This document shows positions 1 through 9,005 of a stretch of 64,000 nt of DNA, piece after piece (the stretch's first letter is position 1; each line of letters starts with the position of its first letter). Source of the stretch: Bacillota bacterium. GTDB taxonomy: Bacteria; Bacillota; Clostridia; Peptostreptococcales; Anaerovoracaceae. The notes under the pieces are model-generated. The model saw nothing but the letters and a program-made list of their open reading frames with translations, had not been told where the DNA came from and searched no databases. A program made the translations under genes and the position numbers. The stretch spans positions 62,001 to 126,000 of the forward strand of contig JAHZHA010000001.1 of NCBI GenBank assembly GCA_019420525.1. The letters are read 5' to 3'.

Positions 1-2984
1 TCGACCGGGAGGATTCTGAATTTCACGATGTGCTGCTGTGTATCCAGACGGGAGCTTATGTCGGCGATACCGACAGGATGCGCTTTCCGAACGATCAGTT
101 TTATCTGAAATCGGAAGATGAAATGCGCCGCATTTTTGCCGATATTCCGGAGGCAATGGACAACACTCATAAAATCGCAGAAAGATGCAATGTGGAATTT
201 GAATTCGGACATCTCCATCTGCCGGAATTTACGCCACCGGACGGACTGGATACGAAGACGTATCTGCGGATGCTCTGTGAAAAAGGCATCGCAGAACGTT
301 ATGAAGAGGTGACACCAGAGCTGAGACAGCGCCTCGAATATGAAATCGGAACCATCGAAAGCATGGGATATGTGGAATATTTTCTCATCGTCTGGGATTT
401 CATAAATTTTGCCAGACGCAGAAATATCGCTGTGGGACCGGGAAGAGGCTCCGCGGCCGGCAGTCTGGTGGCATATTGTCTTCATATTACAGACATTGAC
501 CCCATCAAATACGGTCTGATCTTCGAGCGTTTTCTGAATCCGGAGAGAGTGAGCATGCCGGATATCGATGTGGATTTCTGCTACGAACGGAGAGGCGAGG
601 TCATCGATTATGTCATCGAAAAGTACGGGAAAGACAGAGTCTCTCAGATCATCACTTTTGGAACTATGAAGGCGAAGGCTGCCGTGCGCGACGTGGGACG
701 CGTACTTCAGATGAGCTATGCCCAGACGGATGCTATCGCCAAGATGATTCCTTTCGAACTTCATATGACGATAGACAGGGCTCTGGAGCTGAATCCGGAA
801 CTGAAAGACGCATATGAAAATGACAGACAGGTGAAATATCTCGTCGATCTTTCCAAGAAAATCGAAGGAATGCCGCGCCACGCTTCGACGCATGCGGCGG
901 GTGTGGTGATCTCCAGAGATCCTCTTGACGAGTATGTTCCTCTTTATCTTTCCGAAAAAGGCGTCAGTGCCCAGTTTAATATGACCACCATCGAAGAGCT
1001 GGGATTGCTGAAGATGGATTTTCTAGGGCTGAGAAACCTGACGGTGATACGTGACACTTTGGACGCTGTGGAGCAGAATCACGGTATTTCTGTTGATTTC
1101 AGCAAAATGGAATATGACGACAGTTCGGTATATGAGCTCATCGCTTCGGGGAATACGCTGGGCGTCTTTCAGCTGGAATCTCTGGGAATGACTCAGTTTA
1201 TGAAAAATCTGGCGCCGGACTGTTTTGAAGATATCATCGCGGGTATTTCCCTCTACCGTCCCGGTCCGATGGATTCGATTCCGGACTATATCGCGAATAA
1301 AAAGAACCCGGAAGGAATCACGTATTTGCATGAGGCGCTGAAGCCGATCCTGTCGGTGACATACGGCTGTCTCGTCTATCAGGAACAGGTCATGCAGATT
1401 GTCCGTGATCTTGCGGGATATTCTTACGGACGCAGCGATCTGGTGCGCCGGGCTATGAGCAAGAAAAAAGCAGATATCATGGCGCAGGAAGAAGAATATT
1501 TTGTCAGAGGAAAGCTGTTTGACGACGGTACGGTGGACGTTCCGGGATGCATCCGCAACGGGGTGCCTGAAAGAGAAGCCAAAGAGATTTTCCAGACTAT
1601 GGTGAAATTCGCTTCTTACGCGTTCAACAAATCTCATGCTGCAGCGTATGCCGTGCTCGCATATGAGACGGCATGGCTGAAGCGGTATTATCCGGCCGAA
1701 TTCATGGCAGCGCTGATGACGAGTGTGAAAGGCGATCCGCGCCATGTGGCAAAATACATCAGGAACTGCAGGGAAATGGGAATCGAAGTGCTTCCTCCTG
1801 ACGTTCTCCAAAGTGAAAAGAAATTTTCTGTTCAGAAAGGAGCGGTGCGCTTCGGGCTGACGGGAATCAAGAATGTCGGAGACGCTGTCATCGATGAAAT
1901 CATAAAAGCGAGAGAGACGCATGGATCTTCAGGTGACTTTGAAGATTTTATCAATTCTCTAGATATAACCAAAATAAATAAAAAAGCCATAGACAGTCTG
2001 ATAAGGGCTGGAGCGTTCGATACGATAAACGAAAACCGGGCGCAGCTTCTCGCCGTCTATGAGTCTTTTCTGGAATCGGCCCACAATCTGTCGAAGAATA
2101 ATGTCGCAGGTCAGCTGTCTCTCTTCGGGGATGCGGGCGATCTGGGAGACGGCATCAGCAGTGTCGTGGAACGGGCGGATGTGAAAGCGAAGATGCCTGA
2201 TGTGAAGAATTTCGATAAACCGGCGATTCTGGCCATGGAAAAAGAAGTTCTCGGCGTTTATGTCTCCGGTCATCCCCTGGAAGATTACGCGGAACGCATT
2301 CGGGAAATCTCGACGGTCAGCACGGAATTCTTTGACGCGGAGGCAGAGCTCGATCCTGCGTTGGACGGCAAACGAGTAGTTCTGGCGGGGATGATCGTGT
2401 CGAAGCGGACGATGATCACGAAGAAAAATACGATGATGGCATTTCTACAGATCGAAGATCTTTACGGCGTAGCCGAAGTTGTCGTCTTTCCGAATGTCTA
2501 TGAGAAAGTCAGAGATCGGCTCCGCGATGACGGAATTGTCGCTGTCCGGGGAAATCTTCAGCTCCGGGAAGATGATCAGCCGAAGCTGCTCGCTTACGAA
2601 ATAGAGGATATCGACACGTATCGCTCACCTGCTGAGAGAGAAAGAGAAAATGAAAGCATGCAGAGAATGGATTCATACCGCCGGCAGAGCGGCTTGCCGC
2701 TGCATCGGAATTTCCGGGCGGAATCCGGTATGGCAAACGGTGGGAATTCCACAGTTTCGTCCCAAAAAGGTAAAAACGAAGAGAGAGTCATCCACCTGCG
2801 GACGGCGCCGGGTAAGAGCAGGGAGGAGATCGGACAAAGAGTAGATGAGATTCTGCGCCGTTATCCGGGGCAGCGGAAGCTGGAAATATCGGTGGGGACG
2901 ACAGATGAGATTCTGAAGCCGGAGAAAGGAGTCAGACCGTGTGATGATCTGTATCAGGAACTCTACGATCTGACCTGTGAATAA
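1..2984 (+). CDS. dnaE: DNA polymerase III alpha subunit (DnaE), 5' end cut by window
   Basis: Replicative C-family DNA polymerase subunit. The reading frame is open from base 3, and the residues before the first internal GTG already match DnaE (HDVLLCIQTG), so the true start and most of the PHP domain lie before the window. Visible in order are the palm motif GPGRGSAAGS (about nt 436-465), the metal-binding PDIDVDF motif (about nt 558-578), finger and helix-hairpin-helix regions, and an OB-fold (about nt 2370-2600). A short C-terminal tail follows. The 993 visible codons fit a family of about 1150 residues with the first ~160 missing. It ends at TAA, and glmS follows with its own promoter. 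No frameshift is visible. Confidence 0.96.
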   Translation, partial: DREDSEFHDVLLCIQTGAYVGDTDRMRFPNDQFYLKSEDEMRRIFADIPEAMDNTHKIAERCNVEFEFGHLHLPEFTPPDGLDTKTYLRMLCEKGIAERYEEVTPELRQRLEYEIGTIESMGYVEYFLIVWDFINFARRRNIAVGPGRGSAAGSLVAYCLHITDIDPIKYGLIFERFLNPERVSMPDIDVDFCYERRGEVIDYVIEKYGKDRVSQIITFGTMKAKAAVRDVGRVLQMSYAQTDAIAKMIPFELHMTIDRALELNPELKDAYENDRQVKYLVDLSKKIEGMPRHASTHAAGVVISRDPLDEYVPLYLSEKGVSAQFNMTTIEELGLLKMDFLGLRNLTVIRDTLDAVEQNHGISVDFSKMEYDDSSVYELIASGNTLGVFQLESLGMTQFMKNLAPDCFEDIIAGISLYRPGPMDSIPDYIANKKNPEGITYLHEALKPILSVTYGCLVYQEQVMQIVRDLAGYSYGRSDLVRRAMSKKKADIMAQEEEYFVRGKLFDDGTVDVPGCIRNGVPEREAKEIFQTMVKFASYAFNKSHAAAYAVLAYETAWLKRYYPAEFMAALMTSVKGDPRHVAKYIRNCREMGIEVLPPDVLQSEKKFSVQKGAVRFGLTGIKNVGDAVIDEIIKARETHGSSGDFEDFINSLDITKINKKAIDSLIRAGAFDTINENRAQLLAVYESFLESAHNLSKNNVAGQLSLFGDAGDLGDGISSVVERADVKAKMPDVKNFDKPAILAMEKEVLGVYVSGHPLEDYAERIREISTVSTEFFDAEAELDPALDGKRVVLAGMIVSKRTMITKKNTMMAFLQIEDLYGVAEVVVFPNVYEKVRDRLRDDGIVAVRGNLQLREDDQPKLLAYEIEDIDTYRSPAERERENESMQRMDSYRRQSGLPLHRNFRAESGMANGGNSTVSSQKGKNEERVIHLRTAPGKSREEIGQRVDEILRRYPGQRKLEISVGTTDEILKPEKGVRPCDDLYQELYDLTCE

Positions 2985-3050
2985 AACGCCGGAGAGGACT
3001 GACGGAAAGCGGCCGGGAAGTATATCCCTATCTGCGCAGAAATGTATCGG

Positions 3051-3079
3051 TTGTAAGAAAAAGACTGTTTTGATATACT
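3051..3079 (+). promoter_or_regulatory. Sigma-A type promoter of glmS
   Basis: TTGTAA at 3051-3056, a 17-bp spacer and TATACT at 3074-3079. This gives a leader of about 55 nt before the glmS ATG at 3141, which has AGGGGGT at 3124-3130. No glmS ribozyme core is seen in the gap. Confidence 0.7.
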
Positions 3080-3140
3080 GAATCTGGATATGGTATTGAG
3101 TAAGTAAATATTTACAAAATAATAGGGGGTAAAAAGAATT

Positions 3141-4970
3141 ATGTGCGGCATTGTGGGTTACATAGGAGACGAAAACGCTTCCGATATCGTTATCGACGGA
3201 CTCAAGCGTCTCGAATACAGAGGATATGATTCGGCGGGCATCGCTATCTGCACGAAAGACGGTATGGTGGTGAGAAAGAAGAAGGGTAGAATCAAAAATC
3301 TGGAAGAAATGATCGCCGGAGAAAATCTGTACGGCCATCTCGCTATCGGACATACGAGATGGGCGACACACGGGGCTCCATCCGATGTCAACGCGCATCC
3401 TCACTGTGACCGGAGCGGAAAAATCGCAGTCGTCCACAACGGCATCGTGGAAAATTTCATGCAGCTGAAAGAATGGCTTACAAAAGAGTACGGCGTGGAA
3501 TTCCTTTCTGAGACAGATACGGAAGTCATCGCTCAGCTGATCGGAGTATTTTATGAAGGGAATTTTGAAGATGCCGTTTACAAGGCGGTGGAAAAGATGC
3601 AGGGAGCTTATGGTCTGGGCGTGATCTGCGCAGACGAACCCGGTAAGCTGATCGCCGTGAGGAAGGACAGTCCGCTTATCGTCGGCCTGGGTGAAGGATG
3701 TAACTTTATCGCATCTGACATTCCGGCGATTCTGAAGCATGTGAGGAAAATCTATCTCATCGAAAACAACGAGACGGTGATTCTCACCGCCAACAGCGTC
3801 AAGATATATGATGCGGAGCGCAGGGAAGTTCACCGGGAAGTATTCAATGTGACGTGGGATGCAGATGCAGCGGAAAAAGAAGGATACGACCATTTTATGC
3901 TCAAGGAGATCCATGAGCAGCCAAAAGGAATCCGCAACACGATTACCAGGAGGATGGACGAAGAAGGAAATATCGTTCTCGACGGGATCCGTATGACGAA
4001 AGAAGAGATCGAAAACTTCAATAAGGTATATATCGTGGCATGCGGGACAGCATATCATGCGGGGCTCGTAGGGAAGTCGGTCATCGAAAAGCTGGCGGGA
4101 ATCAGCGTCGAAGTCGACGTGGCGTCGGAATTCCGTTACAGAGATCCTTTCGTGGATGACAGAACACTGTTTATCGCCATCAGTCAGTCAGGAGAGACAC
4201 TCGATACACTGGCAGCTCTGCGGGAGGCGAAGCGCAAGGGAGCGAGAGTTCTCTCTGTCGTAAACGTAGTGGGAAGTTCTGTCGCAAGAGAGTCAGATGA
4301 TGTCTTTTATACCTGGGCAGGGCCGGAAATCGCGGTGGCTTCCACGAAAGCCTACACGACCCAGCTCGTCTGCATGTATCTCATCGGTCTCTACATGGGA
4401 AGACAGAAAGGAACTCTGCAGGAGGATACCTACCGAAAGTATATCGATGAACTCTTGGCGGTTCCCGAAAAAATCGAAACCGTGCTCAGGCAGGAACATG
4501 AAATAGAAGCGCTGGCGAAGAAATATTACAAGAGAGACGACATCTTCTTTATCGGAAGAGGTCTCGACGCGGCCGTCGCTTATGAGGGCTCTCTCAAGCT
4601 GAAGGAGATTTCCTATATCAATTCCTTTGCGATAGCGGCAGGAGAACTGAAGCATGGAACCATCGCACTGATCGAAGACGGAACGCTGGTAGTGAGCATC
4701 GCAGCGCAGGAACGTCTGTTTGAAAAGATGCTGTCCAATATCCAGGAGGTAAAAGCCAGAGGAGCAGATATTCTTGCTATTGCCAAGGAAGGGAATACGG
4801 CGGTGGAAAGTCAGGCGGACGATGTGATTTACATACCGGAATGCATGGATGAAGTCACACCGCTTCTTTCGATCGTTCCTCTTCAGATATTTGCTTATTA
4901 CATCGCAAAACAGAGAGGCTGCGACATCGACAAGCCGAAGAATCTGGCGAAGAGTGTGACCGTGGAATAG
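3141..4970 (+). CDS. glmS: Glutamine-fructose-6-phosphate aminotransferase (isomerizing)
   Basis: Makes glucosamine-6-phosphate from fructose-6-phosphate and glutamine, the first committed step to UDP-GlcNAc and peptidoglycan. The N-terminus MCGIVGYIG supplies the Cys2 nucleophile of the class II glutamine amidotransferase domain (about residues 1-220). Two SIS sugar-phosphate isomerase domains follow, with the phosphate-binding SQSGETLDT in the first. The C-terminal DKPKNLAKSVTVE is the usual GlmS tail. At 609 residues it is normal length. It is monocistronic, with its own promoter and a bidirectional terminator shared with the convergent PBP gene. Unlike many Firmicutes, I see no glmS ribozyme upstream. 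Confidence 0.97.
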   Translation: MCGIVGYIGDENASDIVIDGLKRLEYRGYDSAGIAICTKDGMVVRKKKGRIKNLEEMIAGENLYGHLAIGHTRWATHGAPSDVNAHPHCDRSGKIAVVHNGIVENFMQLKEWLTKEYGVEFLSETDTEVIAQLIGVFYEGNFEDAVYKAVEKMQGAYGLGVICADEPGKLIAVRKDSPLIVGLGEGCNFIASDIPAILKHVRKIYLIENNETVILTANSVKIYDAERREVHREVFNVTWDADAAEKEGYDHFMLKEIHEQPKGIRNTITRRMDEEGNIVLDGIRMTKEEIENFNKVYIVACGTAYHAGLVGKSVIEKLAGISVEVDVASEFRYRDPFVDDRTLFIAISQSGETLDTLAALREAKRKGARVLSVVNVVGSSVARESDDVFYTWAGPEIAVASTKAYTTQLVCMYLIGLYMGRQKGTLQEDTYRKYIDELLAVPEKIETVLRQEHEIEALAKKYYKRDDIFFIGRGLDAAVAYEGSLKLKEISYINSFAIAAGELKHGTIALIEDGTLVVSIAAQERLFEKMLSNIQEVKARGADILAIAKEGNTAVESQADDVIYIPECMDEVTPLLSIVPLQIFAYYIAKQRGCDIDKPKNLAKSVTVE

Positions 4971-5023
4971 TGGAAAACGTGACGAAAAAAATCTTTCCGC
5001 ATAATTAAAAAAGAAGAAATATG

Positions 5024-5053
5024 ACAGGGCTTCCGCAGCTGCGGAAGCCCTGT
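5024..5053. repeat. Perfect 30-bp palindrome between convergent genes
   Basis: Two 15-base arms with no loop, starting ACAGGGCTTCC, lie between glmS and the PBP gene. On the minus strand the palindrome is followed by a T-rich stretch (revcomp of 5007-5023), so it may be an auxiliary minus-strand terminator. It has no T-tract on the plus strand. Confidence 0.6.
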
Positions 5054-5062
5054 TGTGCAGTG

Positions 5063-5099
5063 AAAAAAATCCCGGTTGCTTTCGCAATCGGGATTTTTT
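5063..5099. terminator. Bidirectional intrinsic terminator (glmS / PBP)
   Basis: A-run, stem ATCCCGGTTGC / GCAATCGGGAT with a CTTT-type loop, then a T-run. It is symmetrical, so it can end both glmS and the convergent PBP transcript (stop at 5135). Confidence 0.88.
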
Positions 5100-5134
5100 G
5101 GTCGTTATGGAATTGTAGATACTTGTTTGGATGA

Positions 5135-8100
5135 TCAGTCGTCCACCACTCCCGGTGGATTCGTCTGATTTCCGTTCGGTCCGCCCGTACCTCCGGGTTC
5201 GACAGTCGTACTGCCGCCCCCACCGCCGGGAGTGTCGGTGCCCGTACCGCCGGGATCAACTGCAGTACCGCCCCCGTTTCCGGTTTCACCGGTGCCGGTG
5301 CCCGGATCGCCGGCCTGATTCGGATCATCCGGATTTTCCGGATCTTCCTGATCCGGTGTATCGCCGTCGTTCCGAGTGATTTCGCCGGTATTCGGATCGA
5401 CAGTTACATAGACTTTTTCACCGGTGTCCGGATCGATGATATATGCATTGCCGGCTTCATCGTAGAGAACTTCCGGTTCCTCTTCCTCTAAACTGGATAC
5501 CGCAGGGCCGGTTCGACTCGTTCCTTTGACGTAATATTCTCCGCCGCTCATGTAAACGTCAGAAGGCTGCGAAGGGAAACTCGTCGTCTCGCCTTTGACC
5601 GCGATCTGACGCATGATCTTGCTCCAGAGAGACGCTGCCGCCGCACTGCCCTGTGACAGTTCGATGTTTACGTCATTTCCGATCCATACAGATGCCGCAT
5701 ACTGAGGAGTGAATCCCACGAACCACGCATCGTAGTTATCGGTGGTGGTACCCGTTTTACCGCCGACAGGCGCCACTCCGATGGCAGCACGTCCGGCGAT
5801 GCCGTTAGTGACCGTGGTGCGGAGGATATCCGTCATGATGAAGGCGACTCCCTCATCAAAGACACGCGTTTCTTCCGGTTCGGATTCCAGAAGCACATTG
5901 CCCTGACTGTCGGTGACTTTCGTATAAGTCGTCGGTTCCACATGAACGCCCTGATTCGGGAATGTGGCATATGCCGAGGCCATTTCAATAGGAGAAATAC
6001 CCTTTGTCATACCACCCAGTGCCAGCGCTGCAGGGTTCTTGTCATTGACGTCACCGTCTTCCACAATGGTGCTGATACCGTTTTTCTTCAGGAAGTCGAT
6101 GGAGTAACTGTAACCGATGTCGTTGACCAGCGCTACGGAAGGAACATTTTTCGACTGCTCAACGCAGGTGCGCAGCGTGATCCATCCGTCATACTGATTG
6201 TTTGAGTTTCTCGGCCAGAGTTTGCCATTGACATACGTCGGTTTGTCTTCGATGGTGCTGCCGGCGGTCCAACCGGTGTTGAGATCTACACCGGACTGAA
6301 TCGCAGGCCCGTAGACGCCGATCGGTTTGATGGAGGAACCCGGCTGACGCGGATTGTCAGCACGGTTGTAGAGGAGACGTCCTTTTAGACTTCGTCCGCC
6401 CACCATGACCTTGATCTGTCCTGTCGTGATATCGGTGACGACCATGGCGCCCTGAGGCTGTATCGTCGCCTGACGCAGTGTGTAATGCTCCGGAGCGATG
6501 GTGATAGTGTCGTCTCCGATTGCAAAGATATTGCTGTCGCTGTCAAGATATTCTTTGCTGATGACGATATTTCCGTCGTCGTCTTTCGTTTTGTACTGCG
6601 CATCGATGCCGTTGATCACACCGCCATTGATATCATAGAGAACGCCATCTTCCGTATAATGCAGCTTGCTGAACTCGATCTGCTGTTCTTCGCTTTCGCC
6701 GCTGCCTTTGACCGTGTAGAATTTGAGTCTCTGACCGGCATAGAGAATGAGATTTCCTTCGTCGTCAAAGCTGTATTCACCGTCTTTCAGGGAGAAACTG
6801 CCGTCACTGTTGAAGTAGGAAGACTTTTTGTACATGATGATATTTCCGTTGGAATCGATCATGTTTCCGCTGCTGTCGGTGCGCATACTGCGGACCTGAG
6901 GGAAATTGGAATTTTTGCTGAATTCTTCTTCTGCGATCTGCTGCATTTCCACGTCCAGCGTGCTGTAGATATAGATACCGCTGTTAATGATATTTTCTAC
7001 CCGGCTCTCATTGAGATCATATTCTTCCATGAGATCCTGACGGACCTCGTCGAGACAGTAATCGGCGAAATAGGAAGAGACGGTCTGTTTGTCTTCTGTC
7101 GGACGGAGCTCGGATTTGATATCTTCCGCGAGAGCTTCTTCATATTCTTCCTGCGTGATTTTGCCCTGTTCCAGCATGAATTTCAGCACGAGTTCCTGTC
7201 TCTCTTTAAAATTGTCATTGTAGACAGTTGTGAACGTGTCGCCTACCAGAAGAATATCGTCACTGTCCGCCGTGACGTCTTCGTTGTAGTAATTTTTCAT
7301 CAGAGCGTATTTTGACGGACTCTTCGGAATCGATGCAAGAGCAGCACATTCAGCGACGGTGAGTTCGTCGAGCTCACAGCCGAAATATGCGTTTGCCGCC
7401 GCCTGTACGCCATAGGCACTGTAGCCCAGAGAGATCGTATTGAGGTAGGCCTCTATGATCTGTTCTTTCGTAAGATTCTTTTCCAGGATAACGGTATAAT
7501 ATGCTTCCCGTATCTTACGTGTCATGGAACGTTCTGTGGTGAGATAGAGATTTCTCGCCAGTTGCTGGGTAATCGTACTGGTACCGCTGACTTCTTTGTC
7601 GGTAAACAGACTTTCCGCGATAGCTCCGAGGATACGGATATAGTTGAAGCCGTGGTGCTCGAAAAATGTCTTGTCTTCGATTGCGACAAAAGCATTGATC
7701 AGATCTTCCGGAATCTGATCGTATGTCACGTTGGTCCGGACGATAGAAGCGTCGACATATTCCAGGAGTTCGCCCTGATCATCGAATATCTTCGAAGTCT
7801 GCTGAAGATCAGCGTAGATATTGTCCGGATCGATTTCAGGAGAAGTGAAAATTACAAATCCCACGTAAGCTGCTCCCGCTGCGATACAGACAGCCACCAG
7901 TATTAGAATCCAGCGGATAATACGGCGCCACAGAGGTTTCTTTCTGCCGCCTCCGGATTTTTTCTTTCTTTTGCGTTTCGCTTTCGGTTCTTTTTCCATA
8001 ATTCCGTCTTTTTCTGATTCTGTTGCGGGAACGACAGGCGGAATTGTCTCTTCTGCCTGTGGTATTCCGCTGTCGTCTGCAGTGATTTCAGGATCGCCGG

Positions 8101-8701
8101 TTTCCGCATCGGCTTCGGCCGCATCATCAGTCGGAATAGAAGGACTTTCTTCAGAAGACACCTCTGCCACAACGTCAGAGTCCGGGATTTCATCCAACAC
8201 GGAGTCTTCTGTTTCGGGCTGTTTTGTCTCTGGCTCCGCTGCCGGAGATCCGGCTTTTTCCTTTTCCGGCGGATGGGAGACAGAAACGTCGTCCGCAGAG
8301 ACTCTTTCTTCATCCTCATGAAGTTTCTTTTCTTCATTCAAAAGGACATCCAGTTCATCAAAAATACTGAGATCGAGATCATCTTCCGTATCTTTTTCTG
8401 ATTCCGCAAGACCGCTGTTTCCATCCGGAGAAGTGCCGGAGTTGTCTGCCGGCTTTTCTGACTTCAACTTCTCGAACCGGGAGGTACGGCCTGCCGGGTC
8501 TGAAATACCGCTGTCAGCATTCTGCAGCTCGGAAAGGGCGAAATCATCGTCGAGTCCGAGATCTTCCAGGCTTGTGACAGCGATATCATCGTCATTTTTG
8601 AATTCGGAGAGAAAGTCGTCCCAGTCGTTGGACGCTTTCTCCGCGCCGCCGGCCGGCATACTGCCGCCCTGTCCGGCATCTCTTTCAAATTTTTTAGTCA
8701 T
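5135..8701 (-). CDS. Class A penicillin-binding protein (PBP1A-like) with long acidic N-terminal extension
   Basis: Bifunctional peptidoglycan glycosyltransferase/transpeptidase at the membrane. Residues 1-255 are an acidic, Ser/Glu/Asp-rich cytoplasmic region. A Lys/Arg block (about 240-262) precedes one transmembrane helix (about 262-286). The GT51 domain holds catalytic Glu342 in EDKTFFEHHG and the GTSTITQQLARN motif. The transpeptidase domain has SSIK (Ser789, Lys792), SKN (850-852) and KTG (982-984). Residues about 600-740 form an insert with DGN-type repeats, and the C-terminus (about 1110-1188) is Gly/Pro/Thr-rich. The 1188 residues exceed the usual 650-900. The ATG is preceded by AGGCAGGTGAT. 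Function is clear; the role of the extensions is unknown. Confidence 0.93.
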   Translation of the reverse strand: MTKKFERDAGQGGSMPAGGAEKASNDWDDFLSEFKNDDDIAVTSLEDLGLDDDFALSELQNADSGISDPAGRTSRFEKLKSEKPADNSGTSPDGNSGLAESEKDTEDDLDLSIFDELDVLLNEEKKLHEDEERVSADDVSVSHPPEKEKAGSPAAEPETKQPETEDSVLDEIPDSDVVAEVSSEESPSIPTDDAAEADAETGDPEITADDSGIPQAEETIPPVVPATESEKDGIMEKEPKAKRKRKKKSGGGRKKPLWRRIIRWILILVAVCIAAGAAYVGFVIFTSPEIDPDNIYADLQQTSKIFDDQGELLEYVDASIVRTNVTYDQIPEDLINAFVAIEDKTFFEHHGFNYIRILGAIAESLFTDKEVSGTSTITQQLARNLYLTTERSMTRKIREAYYTVILEKNLTKEQIIEAYLNTISLGYSAYGVQAAANAYFGCELDELTVAECAALASIPKSPSKYALMKNYYNEDVTADSDDILLVGDTFTTVYNDNFKERQELVLKFMLEQGKITQEEYEEALAEDIKSELRPTEDKQTVSSYFADYCLDEVRQDLMEEYDLNESRVENIINSGIYIYSTLDVEMQQIAEEEFSKNSNFPQVRSMRTDSSGNMIDSNGNIIMYKKSSYFNSDGSFSLKDGEYSFDDEGNLILYAGQRLKFYTVKGSGESEEQQIEFSKLHYTEDGVLYDINGGVINGIDAQYKTKDDDGNIVISKEYLDSDSNIFAIGDDTITIAPEHYTLRQATIQPQGAMVVTDITTGQIKVMVGGRSLKGRLLYNRADNPRQPGSSIKPIGVYGPAIQSGVDLNTGWTAGSTIEDKPTYVNGKLWPRNSNNQYDGWITLRTCVEQSKNVPSVALVNDIGYSYSIDFLKKNGISTIVEDGDVNDKNPAALALGGMTKGISPIEMASAYATFPNQGVHVEPTTYTKVTDSQGNVLLESEPEETRVFDEGVAFIMTDILRTTVTNGIAGRAAIGVAPVGGKTGTTTDNYDAWFVGFTPQYAASVWIGNDVNIELSQGSAAAASLWSKIMRQIAVKGETTSFPSQPSDVYMSGGEYYVKGTSRTGPAVSSLEEEEPEVLYDEAGNAYIIDPDTGEKVYVTVDPNTGEITRNDGDTPDQEDPENPDDPNQAGDPGTGTGETGNGGGTAVDPGGTGTDTPGGGGGSTTVEPGGTGGPNGNQTNPPGVVDD

Positions 8702-9005
8702 TTAATATCACCTGCCTGAGGGCACAAAATTTACATTAAATAGTCAAAAAATTATACCATACGCTAAGTTGACAGGCAAATCAATGTTCGCGCCGATACC
8801 TGATAAACCTCAGTATTGACGGGCTTTACAGCTGTTTACAGCCGAATGTGAAATTTATATTACAAAATTTTTTTCTAAAGAAAGTGACTTGTATTTCCAT
8901 TTATTGTAAAATTGAAAGCAAGGAGGAAACTGTACAGATGGTACCGGAATAGGCTGATTATCCATTTCGCATTCATTTCCGCTGTACCGAACAGTAAGAA
9001 AACAG
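8702..9005. promoter_or_regulatory. Divergent intergenic region with PBP promoter and a 4-codon minicistron
   Basis: Minus-strand promoter for the PBP gene: TTGCCT (plus 8774-8779), 17-bp spacer and perfect TATAAT (plus 8751-8756). Toward comEC there is a strong AAGGAGGA site (8920-8927) followed by ATG at 8938 that opens only MVPE and stops (8938-8952). comEC itself starts at 9006 without a good Shine-Dalgarno. Nothing else is recognisable. Confidence 0.65.

Noticed and set aside
2985..3140. glmS ribozyme upstream of glmS
   Set aside because: The gap is 156 bp with a promoter ending at 3079, leaving only ~55 nt of leader. The conserved ribozyme core is absent.
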